Assembly: GCF_000017265.1 (NCBI RefSeq)
Contig: NC_011144.1
Location: 1,838,001 to 1,902,000, forward strand
DNA: 64,000 nt
Direction of reading: 5' to 3'
DNA from: Phenylobacterium zucineum HLK1
GTDB lineage: Bacteria > Pseudomonadota > Alphaproteobacteria > Caulobacterales > Caulobacteraceae
Shown here: positions 25,180 to 34,122 of the stretch, piece after piece
How the letters are laid out: each line of letters begins with the position of its first letter
How positions within the stretch are numbered: position 1 is the stretch's first letter
The notes under the pieces: model-generated
The model's database searches: none
What the model saw: the letters and a program-made list of their open reading frames with translations, nothing else
What the model was told of the DNA's origin: nothing
Made by a program: the position numbers and the translations under genes

Positions 25180-26460
25180 TCACGCGATCCGGGCCACGCC
25201 GTCGCCGGCGCCGGCCCGCCAGTAGCCGAGCTCGGCGTGCGGTCCCTCGGTGCGGAGCGGCGCCACGGGATGCTCGCCCTCGGGCTCGAAACGGTATTCG
25301 CCGCCGAACTCCTCGCGGTGGCGCTCGATGACCTGCTCGCTCGGCGCGCCGCCGGCGTTCACCTGGGCCTGGTAGGCGAAGTAGCGGTGCCCCTCGGGCA
25401 GCTCCTCGACCGGAAGGAATTCGGAGTCCCAGGCGGTCAGGTCGACCTGCCGCGAGACGACTTCGCGCAGATAGGCCTTGTTCTCCTCGAAAGTCATGGG
25501 CGCCTCGTAGCCGGCCCCGATCAGCTCGGCGGCGTCCTTGCCCTCGACCTCCTCCAGCGCCCGGGCGGCGATCCGCAGGTGCTCGATCTCCATGGACAGG
25601 TGCAGCTCCCACAGCGCCTTGATGCGCGGGTCGACCTCGGTCTCGAAGCAGGACCAGTAGAGCCAGCACTCGTGGTTCTCGTGCAGCACCCAGTTGGTCA
25701 GCCAGCTCACCGTGGGGTCGAGGCAGGACTCGTAGTGGCTGACGTGCTGCTCCTCGATCTGGGCGATCTCCAGGTAGAGCGCGCGGGCCAGGGGGTCGGT
25801 GGGCCGGTTCCCGACGGTCATGTAGTAGTTCATCGTCTGCTGCTCGGCAGAGACCAGCGTCATGGCGTTCAGGATCGACTGCCGGTGGGCCGCCTGGACC
25901 GTCATCGGCCGGCGGATGTCGTCGCGCGGGTCGCGGTGCTCGAAGATGGTCGGGCGGCCGGGCGTGATCTCGGTGTAGTCGCCGGTGATCTCCTCGGCCC
26001 GGCGGCCGTTGCCCATCAGGTCCATGAGGTTGGCGTAGCGGTAGAGGTGGTCGAAGTCCTCCAGCAGGCCGAACTCGTAGACCTGCTTCAGGTAGGGGTC
26101 GGGCTCATGGCGGGCGAGCCAGGCGGTCAGGTCCACCGCCACCTGCTCATAGCCGATGGTCACCTCGATGGCGTTCTCCTGCTTCTCGCCGGGGATCAGC
26201 CAGTTCACCGCCTTCTGCTGCTGCTGCTCGACGCGGCGCACGCGCTGCAGCCGCTGCTTCATCTCCACGTCGGCGAGGTTGCGGTTGAAGTTGTGCGAGA
26301 ACATCGCCGCCTCGACCTCGACGCCGTTCATCAGGATGACCCGGCAGCGGGTGTAGGGGTGGACGTCGCGGGTGTCGTAGGGCTGGACGTTCAGCTCGGA
26401 CCAGTTGCGAAGCTGACGTTCGAGCGGAATGCCGCGCTCGTTGAGCGGGTTGAATGCCAT
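25180..26460 (-). CDS. ferritin-like superfamily protein, probable diiron carboxylate site
   Basis: 426-aa soluble protein with no named family recognised. Ferritin-like helix motifs are spaced through the central region: LLEDFDHLYRYANL (about residue 130), LYLEIAQIEEQHVSHYES (about 230), and LHLSMEIEHLRIAARALEE (about 290). Each holds Glu/His pairs as in diiron carboxylate sites. An earlier Glu in TIGYEQVAVDLTAW could be another ligand. N- and C-terminal parts resemble no known domain. It is followed 11 bases later by the DUF4142 gene. A role in metal or oxidative stress is plausible but inferred. Confidence 0.7.
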   Translation of the reverse strand: MAFNPLNERGIPLERQLRNWSELNVQPYDTRDVHPYTRCRVILMNGVEVEAAMFSHNFNRNLADVEMKQRLQRVRRVEQQQQKAVNWLIPGEKQENAIEVTIGYEQVAVDLTAWLARHEPDPYLKQVYEFGLLEDFDHLYRYANLMDLMGNGRRAEEITGDYTEITPGRPTIFEHRDPRDDIRRPMTVQAAHRQSILNAMTLVSAEQQTMNYYMTVGNRPTDPLARALYLEIAQIEEQHVSHYESCLDPTVSWLTNWVLHENHECWLYWSCFETEVDPRIKALWELHLSMEIEHLRIAARALEEVEGKDAAELIGAGYEAPMTFEENKAYLREVVSRQVDLTAWDSEFLPVEELPEGHRYFAYQAQVNAGGAPSEQVIERHREEFGGEYRFEPEGEHPVAPLRTEGPHAELGYWRAGAGDGVARIA

Positions 26461-26545
26461 GGCGATCTCCCTGGGATGACCCCAAGGCAAACCGGCCGGG
26501 CGGCTTCACGGTTGCGTTCCGCGCGATGACTTAAAGTTGCAGAGC

Positions 26546-26947
26546 TTAGCCTTTGAGCAGGTCGTCCAGGCGACGCTTGGCGGCCTCGAGATCGCGCAGG
26601 GCGGTCAACAGGGCGTCGGTGTCGCCGCGGGCCGCGGGTGACCCGGCCGACGGCGCGGGCGGCGCGGCGGCGGACATACCCTCCCCCGCCGCGACGAGGC
26701 GCTTCAGCCCCTGCTCGCGGTGCAGCTTCTGGACGCCCTTGATGGTGTAGCCTTCGTCGTGCAGCAGGCGGCGCACCCCGCGCAGCACGGCGATGTCGGC
26801 GGGTCGGTAGAACCGCCGCCCGCCCGCCCGTTTCATGGGCCGGATGAAGGCGAACTTGGTCTCCCAGAACCGCAGGACATGCTGCGGCACGTTCAGCTCT
26901 TCGGCCGCTTCCGAGATGGTGCGGAAGGCGTCCGGGCCCTTGGCCAC
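26546..26947 (-). CDS. MerR family transcriptional regulator
   Basis: 133-aa regulator with an N-terminal winged helix-turn-helix: [25 protein letters not shown], then [32 protein letters not shown]. The C-terminus is a short Ala/Pro-rich linker and a helical tail ([21 protein letters not shown]) with no effector domain. This protein conservatively follows ihfA in Alphaproteobacteria; its target genes are unknown. It starts 14 bases after the ihfA stop. Confidence 0.9.
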   Translation of the reverse strand: MAKGPDAFRTISEAAEELNVPQHVLRFWETKFAFIRPMKRAGGRRFYRPADIAVLRGVRRLLHDEGYTIKGVQKLHREQGLKRLVAAGEGMSAAAPPAPSAGSPAARGDTDALLTALRDLEAAKRRLDDLLKG

Positions 26948-26961
26948 GGCCTAAGGCGCCC

Positions 26962-27297
26962 TCACCGCGACAGCGCCTGGTCGACCCGCGCCTTCATCAC
27001 CTGCGAGGCGCGGAAGCCGATCACGCGGCGCGGTTCGATGGCGGCGGGCTCGCCGGTCTTGGGATTGCGGCCCATGCGGGCGCGCTTGGAGCGGACCTGG
27101 AAGACGCCGAAGCCCGAGAGCTTCACCTGCTCGCCCCGCTCGAGGGCCTGGCACATCAGTTCGAGGACCCGTTCGACGAGTTCCGCGCAGTCCTGGCGGG
27201 TGAGGCCCACCTGCTCGTGGACCGCCTCGCAGAGGTCGGCCCGGGTGACCGTCGCCCCCTTCATCCTTGCGCTGACCCCCGACGAGACATCGTTCAT
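26962..27297 (-). CDS. ihfA: integration host factor subunit alpha
   Basis: DNA-bending HU/IHF family subunit that pairs with IhfB. Core TVTRADLCEAVHEQVGLTRQDCAELVERVLELM, VKLSGFGVFQVRSKRARMGRNPKTGEPAAIEPRRVIGF, including the intercalating-Pro arm (RNPKTG). The ORF allows ATG at 27297 (111 aa) or ATG at 27264 (100 aa, MKGATVTRADL), the latter matching usual IhfA length. It is downstream of fabH, as in related genomes, and upstream of merR. Confidence 0.94.
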   Translation of the reverse strand: MNDVSSGVSARMKGATVTRADLCEAVHEQVGLTRQDCAELVERVLELMCQALERGEQVKLSGFGVFQVRSKRARMGRNPKTGEPAAIEPRRVIGFRASQVMKARVDQALSR

Positions 27298-27360
27298 GGA
27301 CCTTGATTGTCCTATCGGCTCAAAGACTTCAAGTCACGCTTTGCGGGCGGTGGTTAAGCG

Positions 27361-28341
27361 CTAGAGGCGCAGGACGCACGCCCCCCAGGTCAGGCCGCCG
27401 CCCATCGCCTCCAGAAGCAGCAGCTGCCCCGGCTTGATTCGCCCGTCCTGCACGCCTTGGTCGAGCGCCAGCGGGATCGAGGCCGCCGAGGTGTTGGCGT
27501 GCTCGGCCACGGTCGAGATGACCTTGGTCTCGTCGATGCCCAGGCGCCTGGCGACGCCCTCCAGGATGCGCTGGTTGGCCTGGTGCGGGATGAACCAGTC
27601 CACGGCCGAGACCTCGACGCCGGCGTCGGCGGCCGCGGCGACCACCGCCTCGGAGATGTTCACCACCGCGTGGCGGAAGACCTGGTTGCCCTGCATCCGC
27701 AGGTAGCCCGTCGTGCGGGTCGTGGAGACGCCGCCGTCCACGTAGAGCAGGTCCTGCTTGGTCCCGTCGGCGCGCAGGGCGAAGCCCAGGAGTCCGCGGT
27801 CGGCGACCGCCCCCTCGCCCTCGCCCGGCTCCAGCACGACCGCCCCGGCGCCGTCGCCGAACAGCACGCAGGTGCCCCGGTCGGTCCAGTCCATCAGGCG
27901 GGTCATGCACTCGGCGCCGATGACCAGTGCGCACTTGGCCCGGCGGCGGGCCACGAAGCCGTCGGCCACGGAGAGCGCGTAGACGAAGCCCGAGCAGACC
28001 GCCTGCACGTCAAAGGCGATGCCGACAGGCGCGCCCAGCTTGCGCTGGACGATGGCGGCGGTGGCCGGGAAGGTCAGGTCGGGCGTGGTGGTGGCCACCA
28101 CAATGAGGTCGACGTCGTCGGGCGATCGGCCCGCGGCGGCCAGGGCGCGCCGGGCGGCCTCGACGGCCAGGTCGGAGACCGGCTGGTCGTCCTCGGCCTG
28201 GCGGCGCTGGCGGATGCCGGTCCGCTCGCGGATCCACTCGTCGGAGGTCTCGACGATCTTGGCCAGGTCGTCGTTCGTGACGATCCGTTCCGGCAGATAG
28301 CCGCCGACGCCGGTGACGACGCTACGCAGGACCTTGGGCAC
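27361..28341 (-). CDS. fabH: beta-ketoacyl-ACP synthase III
   Basis: Starts fatty-acid chain synthesis by condensing acetyl-CoA with malonyl-ACP. 326 aa with the full Cys-His-Asn triad: Cys in DVQAVCSGFVYALSV, His in FIPHQANQRIL, and Asn in AEHANTSAASIPL. The C-terminal GGGLTWGACVLRL is typical. GTG start at 28341 abuts the plsX stop (TGA then GTG), so translation is coupled. Confidence 0.96.
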   Translation of the reverse strand: MPKVLRSVVTGVGGYLPERIVTNDDLAKIVETSDEWIRERTGIRQRRQAEDDQPVSDLAVEAARRALAAAGRSPDDVDLIVVATTTPDLTFPATAAIVQRKLGAPVGIAFDVQAVCSGFVYALSVADGFVARRRAKCALVIGAECMTRLMDWTDRGTCVLFGDGAGAVVLEPGEGEGAVADRGLLGFALRADGTKQDLLYVDGGVSTTRTTGYLRMQGNQVFRHAVVNISEAVVAAAADAGVEVSAVDWFIPHQANQRILEGVARRLGIDETKVISTVAEHANTSAASIPLALDQGVQDGRIKPGQLLLLEAMGGGLTWGACVLRL

Positions 28342-29394
28342 TCAGGCGGCTCCATCGGCAGGCGAAGGCGCCGCAGGGGAAAGCGCGGCGGGAAGCCGCC
28401 TCATATTCCGTTCGATCTCCGAGGCAAACCCGCTTTGCGCCACATCGGCGGCCGCGCGGATGGCCTTGGCGAACTCGCGGTCGCCTGCGCCGCCGTGGCA
28501 CTTGAGCACCAAGCCGTTCAGGCCCAGCAGGGGCGCGGCCGGCGGCGGGCTCATCCGCTCGCGGAAGCGCAGCAACGAGGGTCGGGCCAGCAGCGCGCCG
28601 AGGCTGGAGAACGGACCGGCGGTCAGGGCCGCGCGCAGCTCGCCGTACATGAACCGGGCGGCGCCCTCCATGGCCTTCAGCGCCACGTTGCCGGTGAAGC
28701 CGTCGGTGACGACCACGTCCACCGAGCCCTTGGTCAGGTCGTCGCCCTCGACGAAGCCGCGGTACTCCAGGTCGAAGCCGCCTTCGCGCAGGATGCGGTT
28801 GGCCTCGCGGACCTCCTCGTGGCCCTTCATCTCCTCCGACCCGACGTTCAGCAGGCCGACGGTGGGCTTGGCGACGCCGTGGGCGGCGCGGTGATAGGCC
28901 TCGCCCATGATGGCGAACTCGACCAGGCGCTCGGCGTCGCAGTCGACGTTGGCGCCGACGTCCAGGAAGGTGGTCACCCCCTTGGCGTGGGGGATCGAGG
29001 CCACGAGGGCCGGCCGGTCCAGGTCGGCGCTCATGCGCAGGATCAGCTTGGAGATCGCCATCAGGGCGCCGGTGTTGCCGGCCGAGACCGCGACGTGCGC
29101 GTCACCCTCGCGGATGGCCTCCACGGCGCCCCACATCGAGGTGCCCTTGCCGCGGCGCAGCGCCTGGGCGGGCTTCTCGTCCATGCCGATGACGCGGTCG
29201 GCGTGGCGCACCTCGGTCCGCTCGGCGAGCCCGGCGCAGCGCGCGACCTCGGCGCGCACCGCGGCCTCGTCCCCGTGCAGCAGGAAGCGGACGTGCGGCA
29301 GGTCGCGCGCGGCGCGCGCGGCGGCCGGAACCACGACGGACGGTCCGTGATCTCCGCCCATGGCGTCGATCGAAATCACCAGAGATTGGGTCAA
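28342..29394 (-). CDS. plsX: phosphate acyltransferase PlsX
   Basis: Converts acyl-ACP to acyl-phosphate for phospholipid synthesis with PlsY. 350 aa; ISIDAMGGDHGPSVVVPAA at the N-terminus, SAGNTGALMAISKLIL, VVTDGFTGNVALKAMEGAARFM, and LGLNGLVLKCHGGAGDREF are family signatures. It lies between DUF177 and fabH in a conserved order. An 84-base gap separates it from the DUF177 gene; rpmF, often found there in other bacteria, is absent here. Confidence 0.96.
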   Translation of the reverse strand: MTQSLVISIDAMGGDHGPSVVVPAAARAARDLPHVRFLLHGDEAAVRAEVARCAGLAERTEVRHADRVIGMDEKPAQALRRGKGTSMWGAVEAIREGDAHVAVSAGNTGALMAISKLILRMSADLDRPALVASIPHAKGVTTFLDVGANVDCDAERLVEFAIMGEAYHRAAHGVAKPTVGLLNVGSEEMKGHEEVREANRILREGGFDLEYRGFVEGDDLTKGSVDVVVTDGFTGNVALKAMEGAARFMYGELRAALTAGPFSSLGALLARPSLLRFRERMSPPPAAPLLGLNGLVLKCHGGAGDREFAKAIRAAADVAQSGFASEIERNMRRLPAALSPAAPSPADGAA

Positions 29395-29478
29395 GCGGCG
29401 CTTTGTCCCTCGGCGGCCTAAGCCGGAATCAACGGGACCATACGCGGCGGCCCCGCATCTGCAAACCTCGCCACCCGG

Positions 29479-30000
29479 CTAGGAGCCGGGGTCCTTGAGC
29501 TTCTTCAGGACCGCGAACGGGGACTCCTCGACGTCCGCCGGCCGGTAGTCGAACTCGGCGCCCGGCTTGCGGGGGAACGGGTCCAGCTCCAGCGACAGGT
29601 GCTCGACGACATAGCCGGCCAGATCGATCGAGTCGCCGTCCAGCACGTCGGGCGGATCGTCGGCCTCGAGGTCGAGCTCCATCGCGCCGCTGTCGGCGTC
29701 CGGCGCGTTCGGGCTGCCCGCAGGCACGACCCGGGCCAGAATCTCGCCCGACACCGGCTGCTCGAAGGGCTCCAGCGTCACGCCACAGACCTGCTCGACC
29801 ACGGCGTCGAAGCGTCCGGTGATCTCGGCGCCGTCCAGCCACGGCTTCACGGTCAGCTCGGCGGCGAGCGACGGCAGGCTCCGGAGGCCCAGGCGCCGGG
29901 CGATCTCCGTCCGCGCCTCCGCGTCGGGGCCGAGCTCGAGCCGGACGGGCCCGCGCGCCAGCTCATGCAGCTTCAGCGGCTTGCTCCAGTCGCGGTTCAC
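29479..30000 (-). CDS. DUF177 (YceD-type) protein, 23S rRNA accumulation factor family
   Basis: 173-aa protein of the YceD/DUF177 family, which influences 23S rRNA accumulation in E. coli and plants. Family features: ITGRFDAVVEQVCGVTLEPFEQPVSGEI (with the conserved Cys) and DGDSIDLAGYVVEHLSLELDPFPRKPGAEF. It overlaps the upstream cytochrome c chaperone gene by 4 bases and precedes plsX. The exact role in Alphaproteobacteria is inferred from the family. Confidence 0.88.
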   Translation of the reverse strand: MNRDWSKPLKLHELARGPVRLELGPDAEARTEIARRLGLRSLPSLAAELTVKPWLDGAEITGRFDAVVEQVCGVTLEPFEQPVSGEILARVVPAGSPNAPDADSGAMELDLEADDPPDVLDGDSIDLAGYVVEHLSLELDPFPRKPGAEFDYRPADVEESPFAVLKKLKDPGS

Positions 30001-30521
30001 GCCGTCCTCCAGTCCACATGGCCCTCGATGAGCCGCTCCAGCGGATTGGCGGCCAGGGCCTCGCGCTGGGCCAGGACATAGTCGGCGAGTTCGGCCGAGC
30101 GATCGGACGCGTCGGCGTAGACGGTGCGGCGCAGGATCGCCTCCAGCGGGCCGCGGTCGGGCAGCGCGTCCAGCGCCGCCTGGTAGTTTTTGCCCCGGCC
30201 GTAGAAGGCCTCGCCCAGCTTGCGCATCTTCTTGCCGACGGACAGGTCGCCCACCCCCATCTCGCGCAGGGCGTCGTCGAGGGCCTTCACATAGGCGTCG
30301 AACAGGGCCTGGGAGACCTCGGCCGCGCCCTCGCCGTGGCCGCGCAGGCGCTCCAGCAGGAGAACGACGTGCAGGCTGTAGATCTCGAACCGGCCCTCCA
30401 CCGTGTCCGGCGCGCCGAGGTCGGCGTAGAGCGCCGGCGTGCGCGACTGCTCCACGACCCGCGCGTAGAGCGCGCGGCCGGCGAGCCGGGCGGGCCGGGG
30501 CTTGAACAGGCTTCGGAGCAT
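29997..30521 (-). CDS. ubiquinol-cytochrome c chaperone (CBP3/UQCC1 family)
   Basis: Assembly factor for the cytochrome bc1 complex, 174 aa. The family pattern is clear: ALYARVVEQSRTPALYADLGAPDTVEGRFEIYSLHVVLLLERL, then FDAYVKALDDALREMGVGDLSVGKKMRKLGEAFYGRGKNY. In Alphaproteobacteria it is typically divergent from bamE and upstream of DUF177-plsX-fabH, as seen here. No membrane segment; probably acts on the cytoplasmic face. Confidence 0.93.
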   Translation of the reverse strand: MLRSLFKPRPARLAGRALYARVVEQSRTPALYADLGAPDTVEGRFEIYSLHVVLLLERLRGHGEGAAEVSQALFDAYVKALDDALREMGVGDLSVGKKMRKLGEAFYGRGKNYQAALDALPDRGPLEAILRRTVYADASDRSAELADYVLAQREALAANPLERLIEGHVDWRTA

Positions 30522-30630
30522 GGACGGCCTCGATTTCGCCCCGGAGGGCGGCTAAAGGGCGGCATTGAACTAAGGGGCCGCCGACGATAGGTCAAAGCCT
30601 CTTGCCTTGCAGGTGATTGGAAACCTTCGA

Positions 30631-31125
30631 ATGCTCCGCAGAGCCGCTCCCGCCGCCCTCGCCGTCGGCCTGATCGCCGGGATGGGGCTTTCCGCCTGCG
30701 CCCCGATCACGACCTACTCGGGCTTCCAGGCGATCGACGCCAATCCCAAGGACGTCCAGGTCGGGACGGACACCAAGTCGACCGTCCGCGCCAAGCTGGG
30801 CTCGCCCTCGGCCACCTCGACGTTCGACCCGAACGTCTGGTTCTACGTCAACCAGGTGAAGCAGCGGGTCGCCTTCCGCAAGCCGCAGGTCACCGCCCGG
30901 AACGTGACGGCCATCGTGTTCGACAAGGAGTCCGAGGCCGTCGCCGAGGTGAACAACTACACGCTGAAGGACGGCAAGGTGGTGGCGTTCAACGGGCGCG
31001 AGACCCCGACCCGCGGCCGCGAGATGACCATCCTCGAGCAGCTGCTCGGCAGCGTCGGCCGCGCCGGCATGCTGCCGAACGACGACGAGGGCGTGCCCGG
31101 CAGCCGCCCCGGCGACCGCCGCTAG
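30631..31125 (+). CDS. bamE: outer membrane protein assembly factor BamE (SmpA/OmlA) lipoprotein
   Basis: 164-aa lipoprotein of the BAM complex. Signal AALAVGLIAGMGLSAC ends in lipobox LSAC (Cys about 23). The SmpA/OmlA fold follows: DVQVGTDTKSTVRAKLGSPSATSTFDPNVWFYVNQ and IVFDKESEAVAEVNNYTLKDGKV. ATG at 30631 is chosen over a TTG at 30607 because it begins the signal peptide. Divergent from the cytochrome c chaperone gene, a conserved arrangement. Confidence 0.93.
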   Translation: MLRRAAPAALAVGLIAGMGLSACAPITTYSGFQAIDANPKDVQVGTDTKSTVRAKLGSPSATSTFDPNVWFYVNQVKQRVAFRKPQVTARNVTAIVFDKESEAVAEVNNYTLKDGKVVAFNGRETPTRGREMTILEQLLGSVGRAGMLPNDDEGVPGSRPGDRR

Positions 31126-31201
31126 GCGGGGCGCGTCCCTTTCGGGCGACCGCCGCCAGGCGCGTCGCCCTCTCCGCTCCCGCGGAGGCGCACAACGAAG
31201 A

Positions 31202-31229
31202 ACGCCCCGGAGATCGCTCTCCGGGGCGT
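31202..31229. terminator. bidirectional terminator between bamE and hppA
   Basis: Perfect 12-bp stem ACGCCCCGGAGA (31202-31213) / TCTCCGGGGCGT (31218-31229) with loop TCGC between convergent genes. The plus side continues CGTCGTTT, the minus side TCTTCGTT. Confidence 0.8.
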
Positions 31230-31253
31230 CGTCGTTTCGGCTGTCTGCGCCGG

Positions 31254-33374
31254 TCAGCCCGCGTGGGCCAGGACCGCCAGCAGCAGCAGGGCCACGATGT
31301 TCGTGATCTTGATCATCGGGTTCACGGCGGGGCCGGCGGTGTCCTTGTAGGGATCGCCGACGGTGTCGCCCGTGACGGCGGCCTTGTGGGCGTCGGAGCC
31401 CTTGCCGCCGTAGTGGCCTTCCTCGATCAGCTTCTTGGCGTTGTCCCAGGCGCCGCCGCCGCTGGTCATCGAGATGGCGACGAAGAGGCCCGTGACGATC
31501 ACGCCCATCAGCATGGCCCCGAGCGAGGCGAAGGCGTTGGTGTTGCCGGCGATCGCGCGGATCACGAAGAACAGCAGCACCGGCGTGACGACCGGCAGCA
31601 GGCTCGGGACGATCATCTCGCGGATGGCCGCCTTGGTCAGGATGTCCACGGCGCGGCCGTACTCGGGCTTCACCTCCCCGGTCATGATCCCGGGGTTCTC
31701 CTTGAACTGGCGCCGGACCTCGGCGACGACGGCCTCGGCCGCGCGGCCGACGGCGGTCATCGAGAGGCCGCCGAACAGGAACGGCAGCAGGCCGCCGAAC
31801 AGCAGGCCGACGACCACGTAGGGGTTCGACAGGTCGAACGCCACGGCGCCCAGGCCCTCGAAGAACGAGCCCGGCGCGGCGTTGGCCGAGAAGAACTTCA
31901 GGTCCTCGGTGTAGGCGGCGAAGAGCACCAGGGCGCCCAGGCCGGCCGAGCCGATGGCGTAGCCCTTGGTCACGGCCTTGGTCGTATTGCCCACCGCGTC
32001 GAGGGCGTCGGTCGAGACGCGGACCTCCTTGGGAAGCCCGGCCATCTCGGCGATGCCGCCGGCGTTGTCGGTCACCGGGCCGAAGGCGTCGAGGGCGACG
32101 ATCATGCCGGCCAGCGACAGCATGGCCGTCGTGGCGATGGCGATGCCGAACAGGCCCGCGAGGCTGTAGGTCACCAGGATGCCGATGATGATCGTCAGCG
32201 CCGGCAGCGCCGTCGATTCCAGCGACATCGCCAGGCCCTGGATGACGTTCGTGCCGTGGCCCGAGACCGAGGCCTTGGCCACCGACTTCACCGGCCGGAA
32301 GCCCGTGCCGGTGTAGTATTCGGTGATCACCACGATGGCGGCGGTCACGAGCAGGCCGACGACGCCGCACCAGAACAGCTCGGTCGCGCCGAAGGTGAAG
32401 GCGCCGGCGGTCACGTCGCCGTGCACCAGGTTCTGGGTGACGAACCAGAGGGCCACGATCGAGGTCAGGCCCGTGACGATGAGGCCCTGGTAGAGGGCGC
32501 CCATGATGTTCTGCTTCTTGCCGAGACGGACGAAGAAGGTGCCGAGGATCGAGGTGACGATGCAGACGCCGCAGATGGCCAGCGGCAGCAGCATCATGTC
32601 GAGCTCGACGCCCGAGCCGCGGAAGAAGATGGCGGCGAGCACCATGGTGGCCACGGTGGTCACGGCGTACGTCTCGAACAGGTCAGCGGCCATGCCGGCG
32701 CAGTCGCCGACGTTGTCGCCCACGTTGTCGGCGATGGTCGCGGCGTTGCGCGGGTCATCCTCGGGGATGCCGGCCTCCACCTTGCCCACCATGTCGCCGC
32801 CGACGTCGGCGCCCTTGGTGAAGATCCCGCCGCCGAGACGGGCGAAGATCGAGATCAGCGAGGCGCCGAAGCCGAGGGCCACCAGGCTGTCGATCACCAC
32901 CCGGTCGGTGACGCCGTAGCCCAGCACGTTGGTCAGGACCGCGAAATAGACCGACACGCCCAGCAGGGCGAAGCCGGCCACCAGCATGCCGGTGATCGCG
33001 CCCGAGCGGAACGCGAGCGACAGGCCCTTGGCCAGGCTCTCGGAGGCGGCCTGCGCCGTGCGCACGTTGGCGCGAACCGAGATCAGCATGCCGGCGAAGC
33101 CCGCCAGGCCCGAGAGCACGGCGCCGATGGCGAAGCCGAGGGCGGCTTCCCAGCCCAGCAGGAAGAAGGCGGCGATCAGGATCACCACGCCGACGATCGC
33201 GATGGTGGTGTATTGCCGGTTGAGGTACGCCTGCGCGCCCTCCTGGATGGCGGCGGCGATTTCCTGCATTCGCGCGTTGCCGGGCGAGGCCCGGAGCAGC
33301 GCGCTGGACTGGACGATGCCGTATAGCACCGCCAGCAAGCCGGCTGCGATCACCAGCGTAAGCGTTAGACTCAT
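31254..33374 (-). CDS. hppA: K+-independent membrane-bound proton-translocating pyrophosphatase
   Basis: Uses PPi hydrolysis to pump protons across the inner membrane. 706 aa with about 16 membrane helices. The signature substrate loop [47 protein letters not shown] is intact, with a second Asp-rich loop [17 protein letters not shown]. The subtype determinant reads [10 protein letters not shown]: Lys in place of Ala marks the K+-independent H+-pumping class. ATG at 33374. The 210-base gap upstream (33375-33584) shows no other gene and should hold the promoter. Confidence 0.96.
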   Translation of the reverse strand: MSLTLTLVIAAGLLAVLYGIVQSSALLRASPGNARMQEIAAAIQEGAQAYLNRQYTTIAIVGVVILIAAFFLLGWEAALGFAIGAVLSGLAGFAGMLISVRANVRTAQAASESLAKGLSLAFRSGAITGMLVAGFALLGVSVYFAVLTNVLGYGVTDRVVIDSLVALGFGASLISIFARLGGGIFTKGADVGGDMVGKVEAGIPEDDPRNAATIADNVGDNVGDCAGMAADLFETYAVTTVATMVLAAIFFRGSGVELDMMLLPLAICGVCIVTSILGTFFVRLGKKQNIMGALYQGLIVTGLTSIVALWFVTQNLVHGDVTAGAFTFGATELFWCGVVGLLVTAAIVVITEYYTGTGFRPVKSVAKASVSGHGTNVIQGLAMSLESTALPALTIIIGILVTYSLAGLFGIAIATTAMLSLAGMIVALDAFGPVTDNAGGIAEMAGLPKEVRVSTDALDAVGNTTKAVTKGYAIGSAGLGALVLFAAYTEDLKFFSANAAPGSFFEGLGAVAFDLSNPYVVVGLLFGGLLPFLFGGLSMTAVGRAAEAVVAEVRRQFKENPGIMTGEVKPEYGRAVDILTKAAIREMIVPSLLPVVTPVLLFFVIRAIAGNTNAFASLGAMLMGVIVTGLFVAISMTSGGGAWDNAKKLIEEGHYGGKGSDAHKAAVTGDTVGDPYKDTAGPAVNPMIKITNIVALLLLAVLAHAG

Positions 33375-33584
33375 GTCGTGCGCACCCCTTTGCGATTGCG
33401 CGGAGGGGCGCCGATCCGGCCGGAAGGGCCCGTCGGCGGCAGCCCACCCCCTGTACGTTTCCCCAAGTGCGCCGGCGCCTCTGACGGGCCCGGCGGAAGC
33501 GGGAGCCTAGCCGGGTTTTGGAGAGGCGCGCAACATGCCGCACCGGCGCCCGACGAACGCGGGAATCCGGAGGAGGACTGCGGG

Positions 33585-34004
33585 TCAGGCCCGGGGGGTC
33601 GCCACCCGGCGCCGGGGCTGCTGGGAGGTGACGGCCACCGACCTGACCTGCCCCCGCCCGAGGATGGTCGCGGCGTCGCGCATCAGCGCGGCCGCCAGCT
33701 TGGCCGTGTCGATCTTGTTGTGGTCGGTGGCGACCGTGAACGGGGTGCGATGCGCGGCGCGGACCAGGGCGTCGCGCAGGTGCGGCTCCTTGGCCCTCGC
33801 CCGCAGCGGATCGGCCGAGGCCGCGAGATTGATGCGCACGTGGACGAACACGTAGTTCACCAGCCGCCCGTTCACCACGATCGGCAGGCCGAGCGGCAGG
33901 AGGTCGACGTACTGGCCGCCTTCGGCCGCGGCCTTGTCGTCGGCGGCCACGGCGGCCTGGGCCAGCAGCATCAGCGGGGCGGCGATCAGGACGCGGCGGA
34001 GCAT
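33585..34004 (-). CDS. exported protein of unknown function
   Basis: 139-aa protein with a signal peptide (VLIAAPLMLLAQAAVAA). The mature domain has a YVDLLPLGLPIVVNGRLVNYVFVHVRINL pattern faintly like the C-terminal domain of FliL, followed by RDALVRAAHRTPFTVATDHNKIDTAKLAAALMRDAA. That is similar in layout to the FliL fold but far from certain; no transmembrane anchor other than the signal is present. It stands alone, divergent from the retropepsin gene. Family not recognised with confidence. Confidence 0.65.
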   Translation of the reverse strand: MLRRVLIAAPLMLLAQAAVAADDKAAAEGGQYVDLLPLGLPIVVNGRLVNYVFVHVRINLAASADPLRARAKEPHLRDALVRAAHRTPFTVATDHNKIDTAKLAAALMRDAATILGRGQVRSVAVTSQQPRRRVATPRA

Positions 34005-34122
34005 GCCGCGAGGGTGCGGCCGATTCGTTGAATCATCCTTTCAGGCTCCACCGCTCATGGGCGCCTTCGGTGAACGGTGGTATGATTTTCAACAAGAAGA
34101 TGTTGGGAGGAGGTCCGGAGCC

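Noticed and set aside
28019..28355. Small open frames inside fabH
   Set aside because: Shadows in other frames of a complete fabH gene.
31263..33326. 687-aa plus-strand open frame
   Set aside because: Antisense shadow of hppA, with extreme Gly/His/Asp/Ala composition.
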